Positions 10,757 through 22,845 of a DNA stretch of 64,000 nt are shown piece by piece (the first letter of the stretch is position 1; the number at the start of each line of letters is the position of its first letter). The notes below the pieces were generated by a model. That model searched no databases. It was given only the letters and a program-made list of their open reading frames with translations, and was not told where the DNA came from. The DNA lies in assembly GCA_000697355.1 (NCBI GenBank), contig JNEN01001262.1:310001-374000 (forward strand), given 5' to 3'. Origin of the DNA: Syncephalastrum monosporum B8922. Lineage: Eukaryota > Mucoromycota > Mucoromycetes > Mucorales > Syncephalastraceae. Both the position numbers and the translations under genes were made by a program.

Positions 10757-13700
10757 ATGCCACCCAAAGCAAAAACCACCGGGAAAAGAAAGGTACACTG
10801 CAATCCAAGAAATGAAAACTGAAAGGTCTCTTACGATTTGCGGGACAGGCTAAGGCTCCAGCTCAAAAGAGAAATGTGCTGGAAGCGATCCAGCGAGCTG
10901 CGCAGCAGCAAAAACGATTTCTCGGCAATTCACAGGATGGATCCGAATCAGACGACGCATCCAACAGCGATGAATCCTTGAGCGATAATGGCGCAGGCTC
11001 GTCCAAGCGAAGACGCACAAGCAAAACGGAAGCGACAAAGGCCAGTCGCCGGTCTACTCGGTCTCGCCCTGAAAGGGCCAACTCCAGCTTGAGTGAAGTC
11101 TCCATTACTCAATCGAGCCAGATTCTCAGTCCAGTCACCGAGCAAGATGACAATGGCTTATATAGTAAGACTCTACGTCGTGTTCCGAAATACGTGTGTT
11201 GACATCATATCAGACAAAGTATCGCTTGGAGAAGAAAATATGAAGGAGCTAGCAAAGCAGTGGGTGGAAGACTACCAGAAGGAGCCAGCAGGTCCCCTGC
11301 GCGATTTGGTCAACTTTTTCATTCGGGTAAGGTAAAGGAAAAAGCTTGGAGCTCTGGACTCAAGAAGAATCTAGAGTTGCGGCTGCACGGTAGCCATTAC
11401 TGCGGACGCCTTCGTAAGGGATGATATTCAGGTCGAAGCTCTGCAGGAATTGCAAGAGCAATTGGCAAAGGTAAATAACATCACATTTTAAACACAAGTG
11501 GTTGTTGTTCTCATACGTTCTTTGCAGCTTCCTCAACCCGAGTATCCTGTCATCTCCAGATCTCAGTCCGGCAAGCGACTTAAAAGCAACATTCTCGATT
11601 TCATTAAATGCCTCATTGAGCAAAGCAGCTCCGATGTGATATACGATGATACATTCATCGAAACCATTCAAGACTGGTTAACTACCATGTCAAGGTATTT
11701 AAAGAGGTGAAGGAAAAATTCCCCACTCTAACCATATCCCCAGCTCGGTGTATCGTCCGTTCCGACACACTGCGAGTATACTTATCTTCAAGATCATGTC
11801 CCACATTGCAAAGTCAGCACAAGCAATTGATGCTGACAACAAGAAAACCAAAGCACAAGGTCAAGGGCGCGGTGTGGCTTCACAGAGAAAGCGAGCGCTG
11901 CAACGCAAGTCTGAGACCCTCGAGAGAAAACGCGAGACTCTCAACTCCTATCTCTCTGAGCTATTTGAGAAGTACGTCCTGAAGCTCTTTCGAAGCATGT
12001 ATCTGAACTGATTACTTGATAGCGTGCTGATGCAGCGAGTGCGCGATGTTGAATCTATCATCCGTCTGGATTGTATCAAGAGCCTTTCGGAATGGACAGA
12101 AGACTACCCGGCCTTCTTCGCTGACAATCACTACTTCCGCTACTTTGGATGGGCACTTAATGATCAGGTTAGTGAAACAATGGTTTAGACGGAAATGTTG
12201 TGACTAAAAACGGTGTCTCAGGTGGGTGCTGTCCGTTCAGAAGCTTTGAAAGCGATTGGCCACCTCTACAGTCTGCAGGATATGGAGGAAACCATGTCAG
12301 AATTCGTCCAGCGGTTCTACAAGCGTATTGAAGACATGGCGCTCTATGATGTCGATGTGCCCGTCCAAATCAATGCGCTCGAGACGTGCCGCGTACTGGC
12401 GCAAAAGAACCGAAGCTTGATTCGAGCTGCAGATCTCCTCGCCCGCATGGTTCTTATTAACAACCCACGCTTGCAAAAGGCAGCGGCGCCATTGTTCAAG
12501 ACCCTCATCTTCGCAGACGAGATCGATCCACGCGTCCGTGAACGTTCCACAGCCGGAACCAGCATCGAGAAATGGGTCACCTACAAATGCTTGGCGTCTT
12601 TCCTCGTCAAGAACAAAATCGCGCAGAGCCACGACGAGAATCGAGACCCCGCAACTTCCGTCCAATCCGATGAATCAATAGTCACTGCTGTTGCTGCTCT
12701 TTGGGACCATCTGACCGCGCTTCAGGTAATCATCCTGTAATAGAAAGCTCTGTGCGGAGGCTAAGTTTTTCCTGCAGGACTACGAAGCTTTGGCGACGTA
12801 TCTTAGTCACGATCATTCCGTATCGCAAGTAAACATGGATAGCGGAATGGACGACGACTGCCGATTAACAGAGGAGGAAGAAGAGATGCTCGTCAAGGTG
12901 CTCTATTTCTGTCTCCAACACATGATCACACCGCACAGCAGCAGGAGAAAGGTATACTTGGAGTCGTGTGTTAGTAAGTTCGCAAGGTGGTGTGACTAAG
13001 TAATCTGGATTAGGATGAACAACCTTTGCCGGAAATTCAAGCTTCCATGTCACGCAAGATGATTGGTCTCTTACCACGCCTTTTGTCCAAAGACAGTGAT
13101 AGCGCCGAGAAACTAGCCATGCTGGTCAAAATTCCTCAACTCATGGATATTGACGTCTATTTCGAAATGCGCATGGAACAGGTAAAGCCGCCAGCGATTT
13201 GAGTCCGATCGATGACGAGATGCTTACGCACACGATAGCAATACGAAGATTTGCTCGAGCATTTGTCAAGGATCTATTGCAATAACACTGCTACCGACGT
13301 CTTGCAGAATTGCGCGAGGACCTTTGGCCATATGGCTGGTTCTACCAATCTGGAGGAGAGTAGCAAAAAGGAGCTTCAGAGTATCTATGAACGTATTACT
13401 GCCCAATTCAGGGATGCATGCCGTGGCAAGGTAGGACAATGAAAAGACTGCAAAAAAAAAAAGGGGGCCATGTGACCAACATGCTTTTATTTTAGGATAT
13501 TGCCATCACCCGTTTCAGCGACGAGGATCTACACGCGGTTGTGGTCAGTTTAGCACGCGTCAATGGCGTGCTTGGCTACGTCGACATGTCGGCGGTCATG
13601 GAGGTGCCAGATGAAAGAGGCGTTGACATTGTGGATTTGGTGGGCGATCTTGTCGACCGGGCAACCTTAGGGTATGCGTTGGAGCAAGATCTGTGTATCA

Positions 13701-14768
13701 CAGCTATGAGGTCCCTTTTCCGCTACATTGCCTGGCTGTCTTACCGACTTTCGGAGGATCCCGAGGATGGTGCGCTCATCAAAGAAAGACTGGAGCGTCG
13801 TTCTGCCGAAGCACGAGGCAAACTTGAAGATATCATGGCACTTGAAGATGCACCAACGCTGTCTCCTGTAAAAGCCGAGGCATTCTCTATTTTGATCGAC
13901 CTCGCATGGGTGCTTGAGGCCGATATCCGCGCTGATCTGCAGAAGCAATACGTTGAATATGTCAAGAAAGAGGCGCTGGATGCGGACAGAGATGATGAAC
14001 AAGGTAAGAGGAGCTTAATTTGGATCAGGTGTGATCTGTGCTGACGGATCCAGTAGATGGAGAGACCCGATCGGTGCTAATTTCCAGCCTGGCCCGTGGT
14101 ATCTCCGTGAACGTCATTGACTGTTCACATGCTACCGTTCTTACATCGCAGTACATGCAAGTCGACGATACAATGAACAACACTATACAGAACATGCTGT
14201 TTTCGCTGACGGATGAGCTCAAGGATGAACGGGCAGCAACGGCTATTTGTCAGATGCTTCTTAGCTCAGTCAAGATGGTGAGGCAATGTCATGCAAGTGA
14301 AGCTTTTTACTAAAGTACATCTAGCTGTTCGAAAAAGAAGCGGAAGCCGCGGTCTCGCTGGCCAAGATCGGATGCCAGGTGCTTGAGAAGGCAAATCAAG
14401 ATGCGGTCCGTCTCGTGTCACCCCAGGTGATCTGTGAGTGCATTCACATTGACGGCGTCACACATGCCATTGCTCGGGCAAGCACCAAGCATACCGACAA
14501 GTTCTTCCACGTCCTGACGGCCTTTGCTAAACCCCTGACACGAGCACGCGATGTGGCAAAGATGTAAGTCCAGATTCATGCAGCTCCAGCCGTCTGAAAC
14601 TGACGGTCTTTATTTTTTATGCGTGATAGCCACAAGCACATCGAGGCACAGTTGGAAGAGCATCAGCTGGAGCCACGAGCGAGCGGGAAGGAGTGGGAGG
14701 CCTACCACAAGTATATCAGAGCCATCGATGAGGTGTTGAAGCGAAAAGGACTACGCTATGAAGGCTAA
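10757..14768 (+). CDS. SCC3: cohesin subunit SA/STAG (Scc3/Psc3)
   Basis: HEAT-repeat subunit of the cohesin ring that binds the kleisin Rad21/Scc1 and helps load cohesin on chromatin. It begins MPPKAKTTGKRK and has a basic, Ser-rich, disordered N-terminus (SSKRRRTSKTEATKASRRS). The STAG domain starts near ENMKELAKQWVEDYQKEP. A charged coiled segment follows (QRKRALQRKSETLERKRE), then the stromalin conserved domain (RVRDVESIIRLDCIKSLSEW, YFGWALNDQVGAVRSEALKA). The rest is helical repeats up to YHKYIRAIDEVLKRKGLRY and a TAA at 14766-14768. About a dozen short introns interrupt it, for example near 10792-10852, 11164-11214 and 12168-12222. Exon ends were read by eye; family and limits are firm. 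Confidence 0.9.
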
Positions 14769-14900
14769 ATATACACAACCCATGCAATTGGGTATGACCT
14801 ACATTTTTTTTCTTTTGTCATTTCTATCGGTCGGCTTCAAGTCCAAACTCGGAAACGCCCTTTTTTCCCTCTCTCCACTTCTCCATACCAAAAAAAAAAA

Positions 14901-16908
14901 ATGCTTATACTTCGGCAGAACAGCCTGCCAGCACAAGAGCTCTTTGAAATCGAGCAAGTGAGTTTAGCTTCGAACAGGAGAGTGTGTGTTATGAGGAAGG
15001 GGGGGGCTGCATCGGGAGACTCGATACATTTGTCTCGCACGCGACCTCCACCCACCCCCACCAGCCCATATTATAGCTCACCTACAATAACTGAACTGCC
15101 TTTTGACATGTCCAACTAAGCCGATCCTGTTGTATGTAGAAAATGCTCAAGTTGTCCGATCCAATCAGACCATACCAGTACTCCCTCGCATACACATTGC
15201 ACGACAAAACGAGAGCAGAGATCTACGGCTACCTCATGGGCTGTGTCGAGCGACTCGAACTCTGCTCTACCATCGGCATCACTCCCTCAGAGTTCCTTGA
15301 TTTCCTCATCTCTGTCGACTACGGCTACCAGCAAAACCCGTACCATTCCTTTTACCACGCTGCAGACGTTGCGATCGTGATCTACCACATGCTATGCGAA
15401 TTCGAAGTCTCCCAGCTACTCACCAAACTCGATATCGCCGCCCTCATGATAGCCGGTCTTTGTCATGATATTGGCCACGTAAGAGTCCTCACAACACTAA
15501 AACTAAAGTGCTCACATGTATCGAACAGCCCGGCTTGAATAACAATTATCAAGTCAATTTGAAGACAGAGCTTGCGCTGCGATACAACAACAAGTCGGTC
15601 CTCGAAAGCTATTCATGCACATTGACCATGGATCTGTTGTCCAAACACAGGCTGCTACGCAACCTAAAAGGCGAGGTCACCGAAGAAAAGTTCCGGACGT
15701 CCATCATCAAAATGATCCTCGCCACCGACATGGTGTTTCATTATGAGCTGCAGGAAAATCTCGCCGGTTTGCTGGATATTGTAGCGAGCCGTCTCGACGA
15801 AGAGGAGGAGGAGGAACAAGGTCAAGTGAAGGACATCTTTGAGAGCAAAGGCGACAAGAGCCCGCTCGAGAACTTTAGTACCAAGGCGTATTTTGTCAAC
15901 TCTCCTGTGCAGTCCCCCAGTCTTTTAAAGTTGCCCCCGTCCGCAGTAACCACCCGATTACCACCACCCCCGGATAACCCGATCCACGGCCGAAACAGCA
16001 TCAGCGCAGCACATAAAGCACCACCGGAGGTCATGGTGCTGGACCGGCGCGAACGCCAGATGCTTTGCCAGATCCTCCTTCATGGGGCCGATATCAGCAA
16101 CGCGCTTCGCCCGTGGGCCATCTGTTCACAGTGGTCTGATCTCGTATGTGAGGAGTTCTTTCGACAAGGCGAGGCAGAGCGCCAACATGGGCTGCCCATC
16201 TCGCCCAATATGGACCGCGACCATGTCAGGCAAAGCACGATCGGCTTGCAGTTTGGCGATTTCGTCGTGAGTCCTTACTTTGAAATCTTTGCCGCCATGT
16301 TCCCGCGCGCGGACAAGTTGGTCAAGGCCCTCGCGGACAACCGACGCGAATGGCTCAAGCTGGAAGGTGATGCAGGCGGTGAAACGGCCTCGACGGCACA
16401 TCCCAAAGACGGCGCGAGTAGTGGCGAGATACCGACCGCGCCCTTCCATGCGGAGGGCGACGAGCGGTTCCCAGACAACATGCTGCCCGATCGCGCTATT
16501 CTCAATCCAAAAGGCCGGCGCGTGAGTGTCGCAGCCGGTATGGTGGTCATCCCAGACGAACTGGAGGAGCGCGTCATTGGATCAGGCAAAAGTCGGCGGA
16601 AATATCTTGGTCTGCGCAGTGTGAGCGACACTGGCATACCGGAAGACATCTTCACCGACCACCGAACTTACTTACCGCGCTATTCCCCCTCACCACCATG
16701 TGTTCAAGATCGAAGGAGGAGCGAAGAACCTGGATATTATCTTCACCGAAACAAAGTTCAGCTCACAGGAGAGAGGCCGCTGCATTCAACGAACCACTCC
16801 GCGAACCCTGCTCACTCGGACAGACGTCGACGTTTAAGTCGAAGCGACCTTGTGGACCGGTGCCTTGAGCATCAGCAACAATGTTTTGTCACCTCCCATG
16901 ACTGCTGA
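14901..16908 (+). CDS. class I 3',5'-cyclic nucleotide phosphodiesterase
   Basis: Hydrolyses cAMP and/or cGMP and so terminates cAMP-PKA signalling. Exon 1 starts at 14901 (MLILRQNSLPAQELFEIEQ); the intron runs to about 15139 and exon 2 continues KMLKLSDPIRPYQYSLAYTL. The metal-site signature is clear: NPYHSFYHAADVAIV, LCHDIGH (interrupted by a short intron after the His), PGLNNNYQ, ATDM and LLHGADISN. Between ATDMVFHYEL and LLHGADISN lie about 100 residues, including an acidic run (DEEEEEEQ) and a proline-rich stretch, far more than in most family members. The tail beyond FGDFVVSPYFEIFAAMFPRA is long and Ser/Pro-rich and may be regulatory. It converges on the F-box gene, with 132 bp between the stops. 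Confidence 0.9.
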
Positions 16909-17040
16909 AGTAGGATTCATAACAAAAAAGAAGAAAAAAAAGAATGTGTATTGTACATAGTTATAATGGTATAGTCCTTTTTTCTATTCTTTTTTTTTTT
17001 TTTTGAGCCTTTGAAAGCACTCGCAAGAAGAAGAGTGTAT

Positions 17041-18531
17041 CTACCATACAGCGTCGTGTGTTTCCAATTCTTCATACCGATCTTGAAAGGGGCGAAATGC
17101 TCCAGTGCGAGGCATAGATATCTCTCGCGCGGGGTATACGCCGGCGAGCCTTTCTCGCAGCATAAAAGCTTTCAGGTGGGGTAATGCCGGTGGTAGAACA
17201 TGACTATCGACATCCTTTGGCTCCATATCCTGGGCGCGTCCGATATAGAGCACGCGCAGAGCAGGATAAAGCATCGGTAAAGACTCAATGAGTTCTGAAC
17301 CGGCATGGGCCACGCGCAATGTCTGCAATATGTCACTGTGGAACTGAAGGAAGGCACGGTCGTAGTACTTGCTGCGGTACGATTGGGTATCATAGACGGA
17401 TTCGGCGAGGACAAAGGAGATCAAGGTCGAGCGGTAGGCGAGGAGGGTGAGGAAAAGCCCGTCGATAGACAGTTGCCGGCCAAGCGTGATAGAAAGGTCG
17501 CTGATCAGCGGGCATTGCTTCGTGAGCTCGGTCAAGAAGGCGTCGGATACGAGGTTGGGAGGAGCCACAAAGGTACGCAGTTGGGCAGTGAGGAGGGGCT
17601 GGATGAGCGGCGCCTTCAAGTGGAAGGTATGGCTTGCGCGAAAGCTGAGCTTCTTGAGACGCCGTACGTCTCTCACCGGCGGCAGAATACAGTTCGCGAC
17701 GTCACAATCATTGGGGCTGGCACACATATGGTCATAACGGCAACGATCGAGGGTGAGTGTGGTAGGTGCGCTTGGTAAATAGGATAGGGTATCTTGCGTG
17801 AGCTTAATTCTAAACAGCTCAACGGCTTCGAGACGGTTCGGCACAGCTTGCTTGAGGATGAACCGGACCTGATCGACGCTGGCGTCTTGTACCCACAGGG
17901 ACTGTACATTTTCAAAAAAATGAGCCAAGTCCTGGTATTTCTCGAGGCGCCCGAGCTTGAGGGTGCGAAGATGAGGCATGCGGAGAGAGCGGCGTTCGTC
18001 GGTGGATAGCGAATTGAAAAACGTCTGCAGGCCGTAGATGTTTAGCGTCTCGAGACACACGTGAGGGTCAAGCAAGAAACGCGCTCGCAGCATGGTTGCA
18101 AAGGGAATGTGGAGGTGCCGTAGCCAGGGACAGTGGGTGCATAGTTTTTGAATAGCACCGCTGGTCAGCTGATACGCATTGTGGAGGTTGATACGCTCCA
18201 GGCTGGGGCAGTCGCGACCAAAGTCAAGCAGCAGCCGATCGTTCACAAGCTGGCCTTGCGTTGACAGATCGAGAATACGGACATACTTGCCATAATCTTG
18301 TCGAGAGTAGAACCCGACTTCTGTTTGTTGTCGCTGTCGCTGTCGACGCGTCTCGACAAACAAGTTTCGGTAATGAAAGCATTCCTGCACGTTTCGAATA
18401 TGGATCTCCTTGTAAATTATGCTGGCAGCGATGGCGTGCCACTGACGGTCGACTGTGAGCAAAGCATAAATGGTCTGTTGATCGAGGTATTTGAGAATGA
18501 TCAGAGCGATCTCCACCGGCAGTGAACTCAT
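17041..18531 (-). CDS. F-box/leucine-rich repeat protein
   Basis: Single-exon protein of 496 residues. The N-terminal F-box (MSSLPVEIALIILKYLDQQT ... WHAIAASIIYKEIHI, residues about 1-45) would bind Skp1 in an SCF ubiquitin ligase. The rest consists of degenerate leucine-rich repeats, with LERINLHNAYQLTSGAIQKL, CPWLRHLHI and LRTLKLGRL as the clearest units, and would select the substrate. No kelch or WD repeats are seen. The substrate cannot be told; such proteins are highly expanded in Mucoromycota. The start is the first ATG, at the F-box. Confidence 0.8.
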   Translation of the reverse strand: MSSLPVEIALIILKYLDQQTIYALLTVDRQWHAIAASIIYKEIHIRNVQECFHYRNLFVETRRQRQRQQTEVGFYSRQDYGKYVRILDLSTQGQLVNDRLLLDFGRDCPSLERINLHNAYQLTSGAIQKLCTHCPWLRHLHIPFATMLRARFLLDPHVCLETLNIYGLQTFFNSLSTDERRSLRMPHLRTLKLGRLEKYQDLAHFFENVQSLWVQDASVDQVRFILKQAVPNRLEAVELFRIKLTQDTLSYLPSAPTTLTLDRCRYDHMCASPNDCDVANCILPPVRDVRRLKKLSFRASHTFHLKAPLIQPLLTAQLRTFVAPPNLVSDAFLTELTKQCPLISDLSITLGRQLSIDGLFLTLLAYRSTLISFVLAESVYDTQSYRSKYYDRAFLQFHSDILQTLRVAHAGSELIESLPMLYPALRVLYIGRAQDMEPKDVDSHVLPPALPHLKAFMLRERLAGVYPAREISMPRTGAFRPFQDRYEELETHDAVW

Positions 18532-18971
18532 TGTTTCACAGTAGCACCGAACAGCATCAGATCGTTTGTTTCTTCGATGACGTCCCTGTCCTGTGTAAAA
18601 AATTGAGTTTCACTCATCCACACCTTCTTATTTCTAGCCCATACCCTCGCTAACTCGTACGCTATTCGCTACGTTCAACTTGTTAACCTTTGCCCCTCAT
18701 ACTACTACTTGGCTGCTGTCATGGGCCATCTCCAACTTGGACACCCACGCCACCGCCATTCTCAATTACTTTGTTGGTATCACTCATCACGATCAAAATA
18801 TGCTGTGATATAAGTTTGTGTACAAGGAGCTTTTTATTTTGTTTTTTCACTGAGTGCAGAGCGAGTATTTGTTTCCTATTCCCGTTGTGAATTCGGTGAA
18901 TCGTTTGCTGAGATCTATAAAAGATCGCCCGCCCGCTGTCTTGAAGATGACTTTTTCTCAACACCAACACT
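18532..18971. other. divergent promoter between F-box and protease genes
   Basis: 440 bp between two divergent starts. The protease side carries TATAAAA at 18916-18922, about 50 nt before its ATG. Nothing else stands out. Confidence 0.5.
18916..18922 (+). promoter_or_regulatory. TATA box of aspartic protease gene
   Basis: TATAAAA located 50 nt before the ATG at 18972, the strongest TATA match in this intergenic region. Confidence 0.55.
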
Positions 18972-20285
18972 ATGAAAACCTCGCTCTATATTCTAGCAGC
19001 TGTAGCCCTTTTGGGCATGGGCTGCCGCGCCGACGAAGAGCTCGATAGCGTCAGGTACAAGCACACCTACTGACAACCGTCACCATGGCTAAATCTCTCC
19101 ACAGAACGTTTGAGTTGAAGCAGAAGAGCGGGAAGGTGCTGAACACACCAGCTCGCATTCGTAAGGCATTGGCGAAATATGGTCTTGAAAGCAGAATGTC
19201 GCCGGATCGTCTGAATATGGCTTCCTCCACCATCGATCTCTCCTCTGTCAACGTCGATGTTGAGGTATGTGATATTTATTCTACATCTATAGTATGCTAA
19301 TTAACTTTATGCGTTACAGTACGTTGGTCAGATCGGCATTGGTACACCGCCACAAAAGTTCAGCATGGACTTTGACACTGGAAGCGCTGATATCTGGATC
19401 CCTGGCAGCGAATGTACTCGTTGCGGCAGCCACTCTCTCTTTGACCCTGCCGATTCGTCGTCCTACCAGGATATGGGTAACAAGACCTGGACACTGCGCT
19501 ACGGCGATGGATCAGGCGTTTACGGTGTTGCGGGCAAGGACACTGTACATCTCGGTGACAACCTCAAGTACGAGGGCCAAGTGATTGGCGTCGCCACTTC
19601 GGAGACGATGGACTTTGCCATGGATGACTCGCTGGACGGCATCTTTGGCCTCTCCTTCCCATCGCTCTCCTTTACGGGTCAGAAAGAATCCATTGTGGAA
19701 AGCATGAAAAAGAGCGGGGCCATATCCAACGCCCAGGTCGGCGTCTACCTTGGCCGTGCTCGTGACGGCGGTAAGGGTGAGCTCATCTTTGGCGGCAGCA
19801 ACCCGAACCACTATGAGGGCGAGCTCAAGTATATCCCGGTGACAGACCCGAAATACTGGCAGGTCTCGCTCAACGGCCTGAAGATTGGTGACAAGGAGGC
19901 GTTAAGCTCTCCCGTCTCCGCTATCGTCGATACCGGAACCACCCTCATCATCCTTCCCTCAGAGGTATCCAAGGCCATCCATGCAGGCATTCCTGGCTCT
20001 CACTTTAGCAACATGTACGGCTGGCGCGTGCCTTGCGATCTGAAAATGGCAGAAGCAGACACCCAAATCACCTTCCGCCTGGGTGAGCACGAGTTCCCGA
20101 TCCGCATGAATGACTTGGTGCGTGAACGAGCTGCGCCCGGCGCAGAAGGAGAGCATCTTTGCTACTCTGGTATTGCTGAGGCACGGACCTCACTGATCAT
20201 CCTTGGTGACACTTTCCTTCGTTCGTATTACTCTGTGTATGACTTTGACAAGTCTGCCGTCGGTCTCGCCCCCGCCAAAGCCTAA
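18972..20285 (+). CDS. secreted pepsin-like aspartic protease (A1 family, rhizopuspepsin type)
   Basis: Exon 1 encodes a signal peptide (MKTSLYILAAVALLGMGCRA). The propeptide follows (FELKQKSGKVLN ... RIRKALAKYGL), then the mature enzyme from about VDVEYVGQIGIGTPPQKF. Both catalytic motifs are intact: FDTGSADIWIPG and SAIVDTGTTLIILP. The flap YGDGSGVYG is present, as is a first-lobe CTRC disulfide. The C-terminus has ILGDTFLRSYYSVYDF, the usual hydrophobic-Gly end motif. Two short introns lie near 19055-19105 and 19265-19319. The protein has the usual family length and should be active at acidic pH outside the cell or in the vacuole; no GPI signal is seen, so secretion is more likely. Confidence 0.93.
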
Positions 20286-20682
20286 TATATGTCTATTTTG
20301 CTCTGCGTCGTATATGATAAACACTACACACACCTATAATATAAAGCGAAACAGATCAAAATTTTATTTTGGATTTTTCCTTCATTTTGACTTATTTCCA
20401 TCTACCGCAATCTGTTTTTCCTTCTATGCAAAAAAAAAATATGAACAACGAGTCATGGTTTTCGAATGTTATGAATGCTGTGCCTTCCGAGCGCCCGATG
20501 ACGAGGCGAACAAAAGTACAGTATCGCTGCCGTCGATGATTATGCTTCACGTCTTTCCTCTGTACGCATGAATTTATGTATTCTTTTCAGTCCACCACCG
20601 TTGATGCGTATCCCAATCAGCAGAACCACATGAATCGGGAGATCAGTAAGGACAAAAGCGGTCCTGGTATTTATTATGTTAC
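20286..20682. other. convergent 3' regions, no gene seen
   Basis: 397 bp between the protease stop and the ML-domain gene stop. AT-rich with a poly-A run at 20430-20438; no convincing open frame. Confidence 0.5.
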
Positions 20683-21442
20683 TCAGTGCAAGATCCACTC
20701 GTGAGCGTCATAATAATGATCTTTTCGGAAATCGATATTAATTCGCAAGCACGCCAAGTTTTGGTCATCTTGGTTGTATGCCGCGACATCGACGCGGAAA
20801 GGGGCCTACAATAAAAGTTCAGTTGAAGGTCATGCGAACAAGGGGATGGTCTTTGAGCCGTCACGTACCTTTGGGATTTCTTTGGGGAGAGTGACTCTTT
20901 GTGAAACCTTGTGTCCACGTCAGTAGACTGCAACATGGCGGTAGCAAAGTATGGGCCCTCTTACCTTTAAGCGTCCCGGCTGCACTGGGCATTTTTCCTC
21001 GATATCGCTTTTTTGTAACTCATCGCAAAGATCAAATTGCTTGTGGAGAAGTCGCACTACCCCGATCTTGACGATCACATCAGCAACAGAGCCAACGTCC
21101 ACTGTTTCCTTGAGAGTGCCGCTCGCCTCAATAAGCAGCTCCTTTCCTGGCTCAGGTCTCTCTGGCGTGAGGGTGATATCATCGATCTTTAATATGTACG
21201 AGTCATCGCCTATAGAGTAGCGTCGTAGATCATGAGCAAATGGACTCGTTTCCCGGTCTCCTTCTTCGTCGTTTGTCGATGCGATAAGCCGGATACTTAC
21301 TGCAATCCTCAACGTACTTTGTCTTGGTGGGAGACCAGTCAAAATGGGTAAAGTAATCCAGCTGCATCCAAGTTGGCAACGCATTTGCGACGTGCAGAGG
21401 GGCCAGAAAGAAAATGAAGTAAAGCGCCCAGGGACGAAACAT
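20683..21442 (-). CDS. ML-domain (NPC2-like) phosphatidylglycerol/phosphatidylinositol transfer protein, copy A
   Basis: Small secreted or vacuolar lipid-binding protein of the MD-2/NPC2 family. Signal peptide MFRPWALYFIFFLAPLHVANA. The domain begins near YVEDCSDDSYILKIDDITLT (joined across an intron) and continues with PERPEPGKELLIEASG, QFDLCDEL, EEKCPVQPG, VTLPKEIPK and a last exon with CLRINIDFRKD. The conserved cysteines pair as in NPC2. Four exons; introns are phase 1, 0 and 0, in the same places as in copy B. The stop TGA is at 20683-20685. The ligand, sterol or phospholipid, cannot be told from sequence. Confidence 0.85.
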
Positions 21443-22044
21443 GAGGAAAAGTGGAAGAAAAGTAAATGATAGAAAAAAGCTCTGGAGAACGGCGAGGAGG
21501 CAGGTGGTCAGACCACTTCATATCCTAATGAGGAAAAACCCACCGGTGTTTTGGAACGGCGCGTCGCGTGCGTGGGACGCCGTCCTTCGCGCGCTGTCAT
21601 GGTCCGGCAGTCAGATGTAAGTCCGTTTATAAAGGTATGGTTCCAAATGCGACCTTGCACGCGTAACACATCTACTCTATACAGTATTGAAAGGATAGAT
21701 AGTGCTTTTCACTTGAGGAATTGGGTTCATTTGCATTTTCATGCCCGCTCTTCTGCACTCATATTGGTCACATGGTGTTTTGCTACCATCACTACAGATC
21801 AAACTACATATGCGCCATGGCGGATGCAGAGCAAATGGTAAGGGACATTCTGTAGCGTCGATGCCAAAGAAGCGAGGTTGATTGATCGTGTTAAGGGTAA
21901 GAGTTATGACATACAGATGTCTGCAGCAGCGCTAGAGACAAACTTATCTGATTCTATAATTTCCAACAGTCTTTACATATCCGACGCCGAAAATCAGGAG
22001 CAATTTATTACTCTGCTATGGCAAGGATATATGGTACATATGGC
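21443..22044. other. spacer between the two ML-domain genes
   Basis: About 600 bp holding the promoter of copy A and the 3' region of copy B. I found no relic of a third copy and no other gene. Confidence 0.45.
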
Positions 22045-22845
22045 TTATAAATCGAATATATAGGTGTTCTCCTCTTGATTGCCAAAAAGATGCGAGATGT
22101 GATCGAATCTATGGTGCTTTCGAAAGTCGACATGCGCTCTGAGGCAAGAAAGATCGTCGTCAGCAGCGGTATAGGCATTAACGGAAACGCGGAAGTCGGC
22201 CTGCAGATAGTATCCATGCGTATGATGAGTAAATGTCATATCAAGGCCCTTCATCACTTACACGCGGAATCTCTTTCGGAAGTTTGACCGTGTGGGTAAT
22301 CTTCCATACATACAGTTAAGACAAAGGGGTCAAGGTCGAGTTATTGACTGGTTTGTGGGAATTTTAACGTATAACGTACCTCGACGTAACCGGGGCCGAC
22401 GGGGCACTGGACCTCGACATTATTTTTCTTCGCTTCTTCACATAGGTCAAAAGATTTTCTCAACAGAGTCACGAGGCCGAGCTTGACAACAACATCAGCA
22501 TAAGCTCCTTCCTCGACGGGACCATTGAGGTACCCAGAGGCTTTAATAACAAGCTCCTTTCCAGGCTCAGGGAATTCTGGTTTTAAGGTGATGTCTTCAA
22601 TCTGGAGAACGTAAGATGAATCTCCTACGTTAGGGCAATAAAATGATCAAAAATTCATGTATATATAGCCGTACGTTATTCTTACCGCAGTCGTCGATAA
22701 TGTCTGTCGACGCCGGTGAAGGGGTCCAAAACCGATCGAAGCACGAGCTGAGAGATGAAGGAAACCAAGCCGGTACTGCCTGAGCAACCTGACTGGCAAG
22801 GGAAACTGTCAAAAGAGCATATACGACGGGCGATCGCAAATACAT
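22045..22845 (-). CDS. ML-domain (NPC2-like) lipid transfer protein, copy B
   Basis: Tandem paralogue of copy A on the same strand. Signal peptide MYLRSPVVYALLTVSLASQV. Domain landmarks: DDCG joined to DSSYVLQIEDITLK, PEFPEPGKELVIKASG, SFDLCEEA, VQCPVGPG, THTVKLPKEIPR and a last exon ADFRVSVNAYTAADDD with CLRAHVDFRKHHRFD. Intron phases 1, 0, 0 match copy A exactly, so the pair arose by gene duplication rather than by retrotransposition. Its C-terminal tail is about 15 residues longer than in copy A. I chose the ATG at 22845 because the hydrophobic signal follows directly; an upstream in-frame ATG near 22953 adds non-signal residues. Confidence 0.85.
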
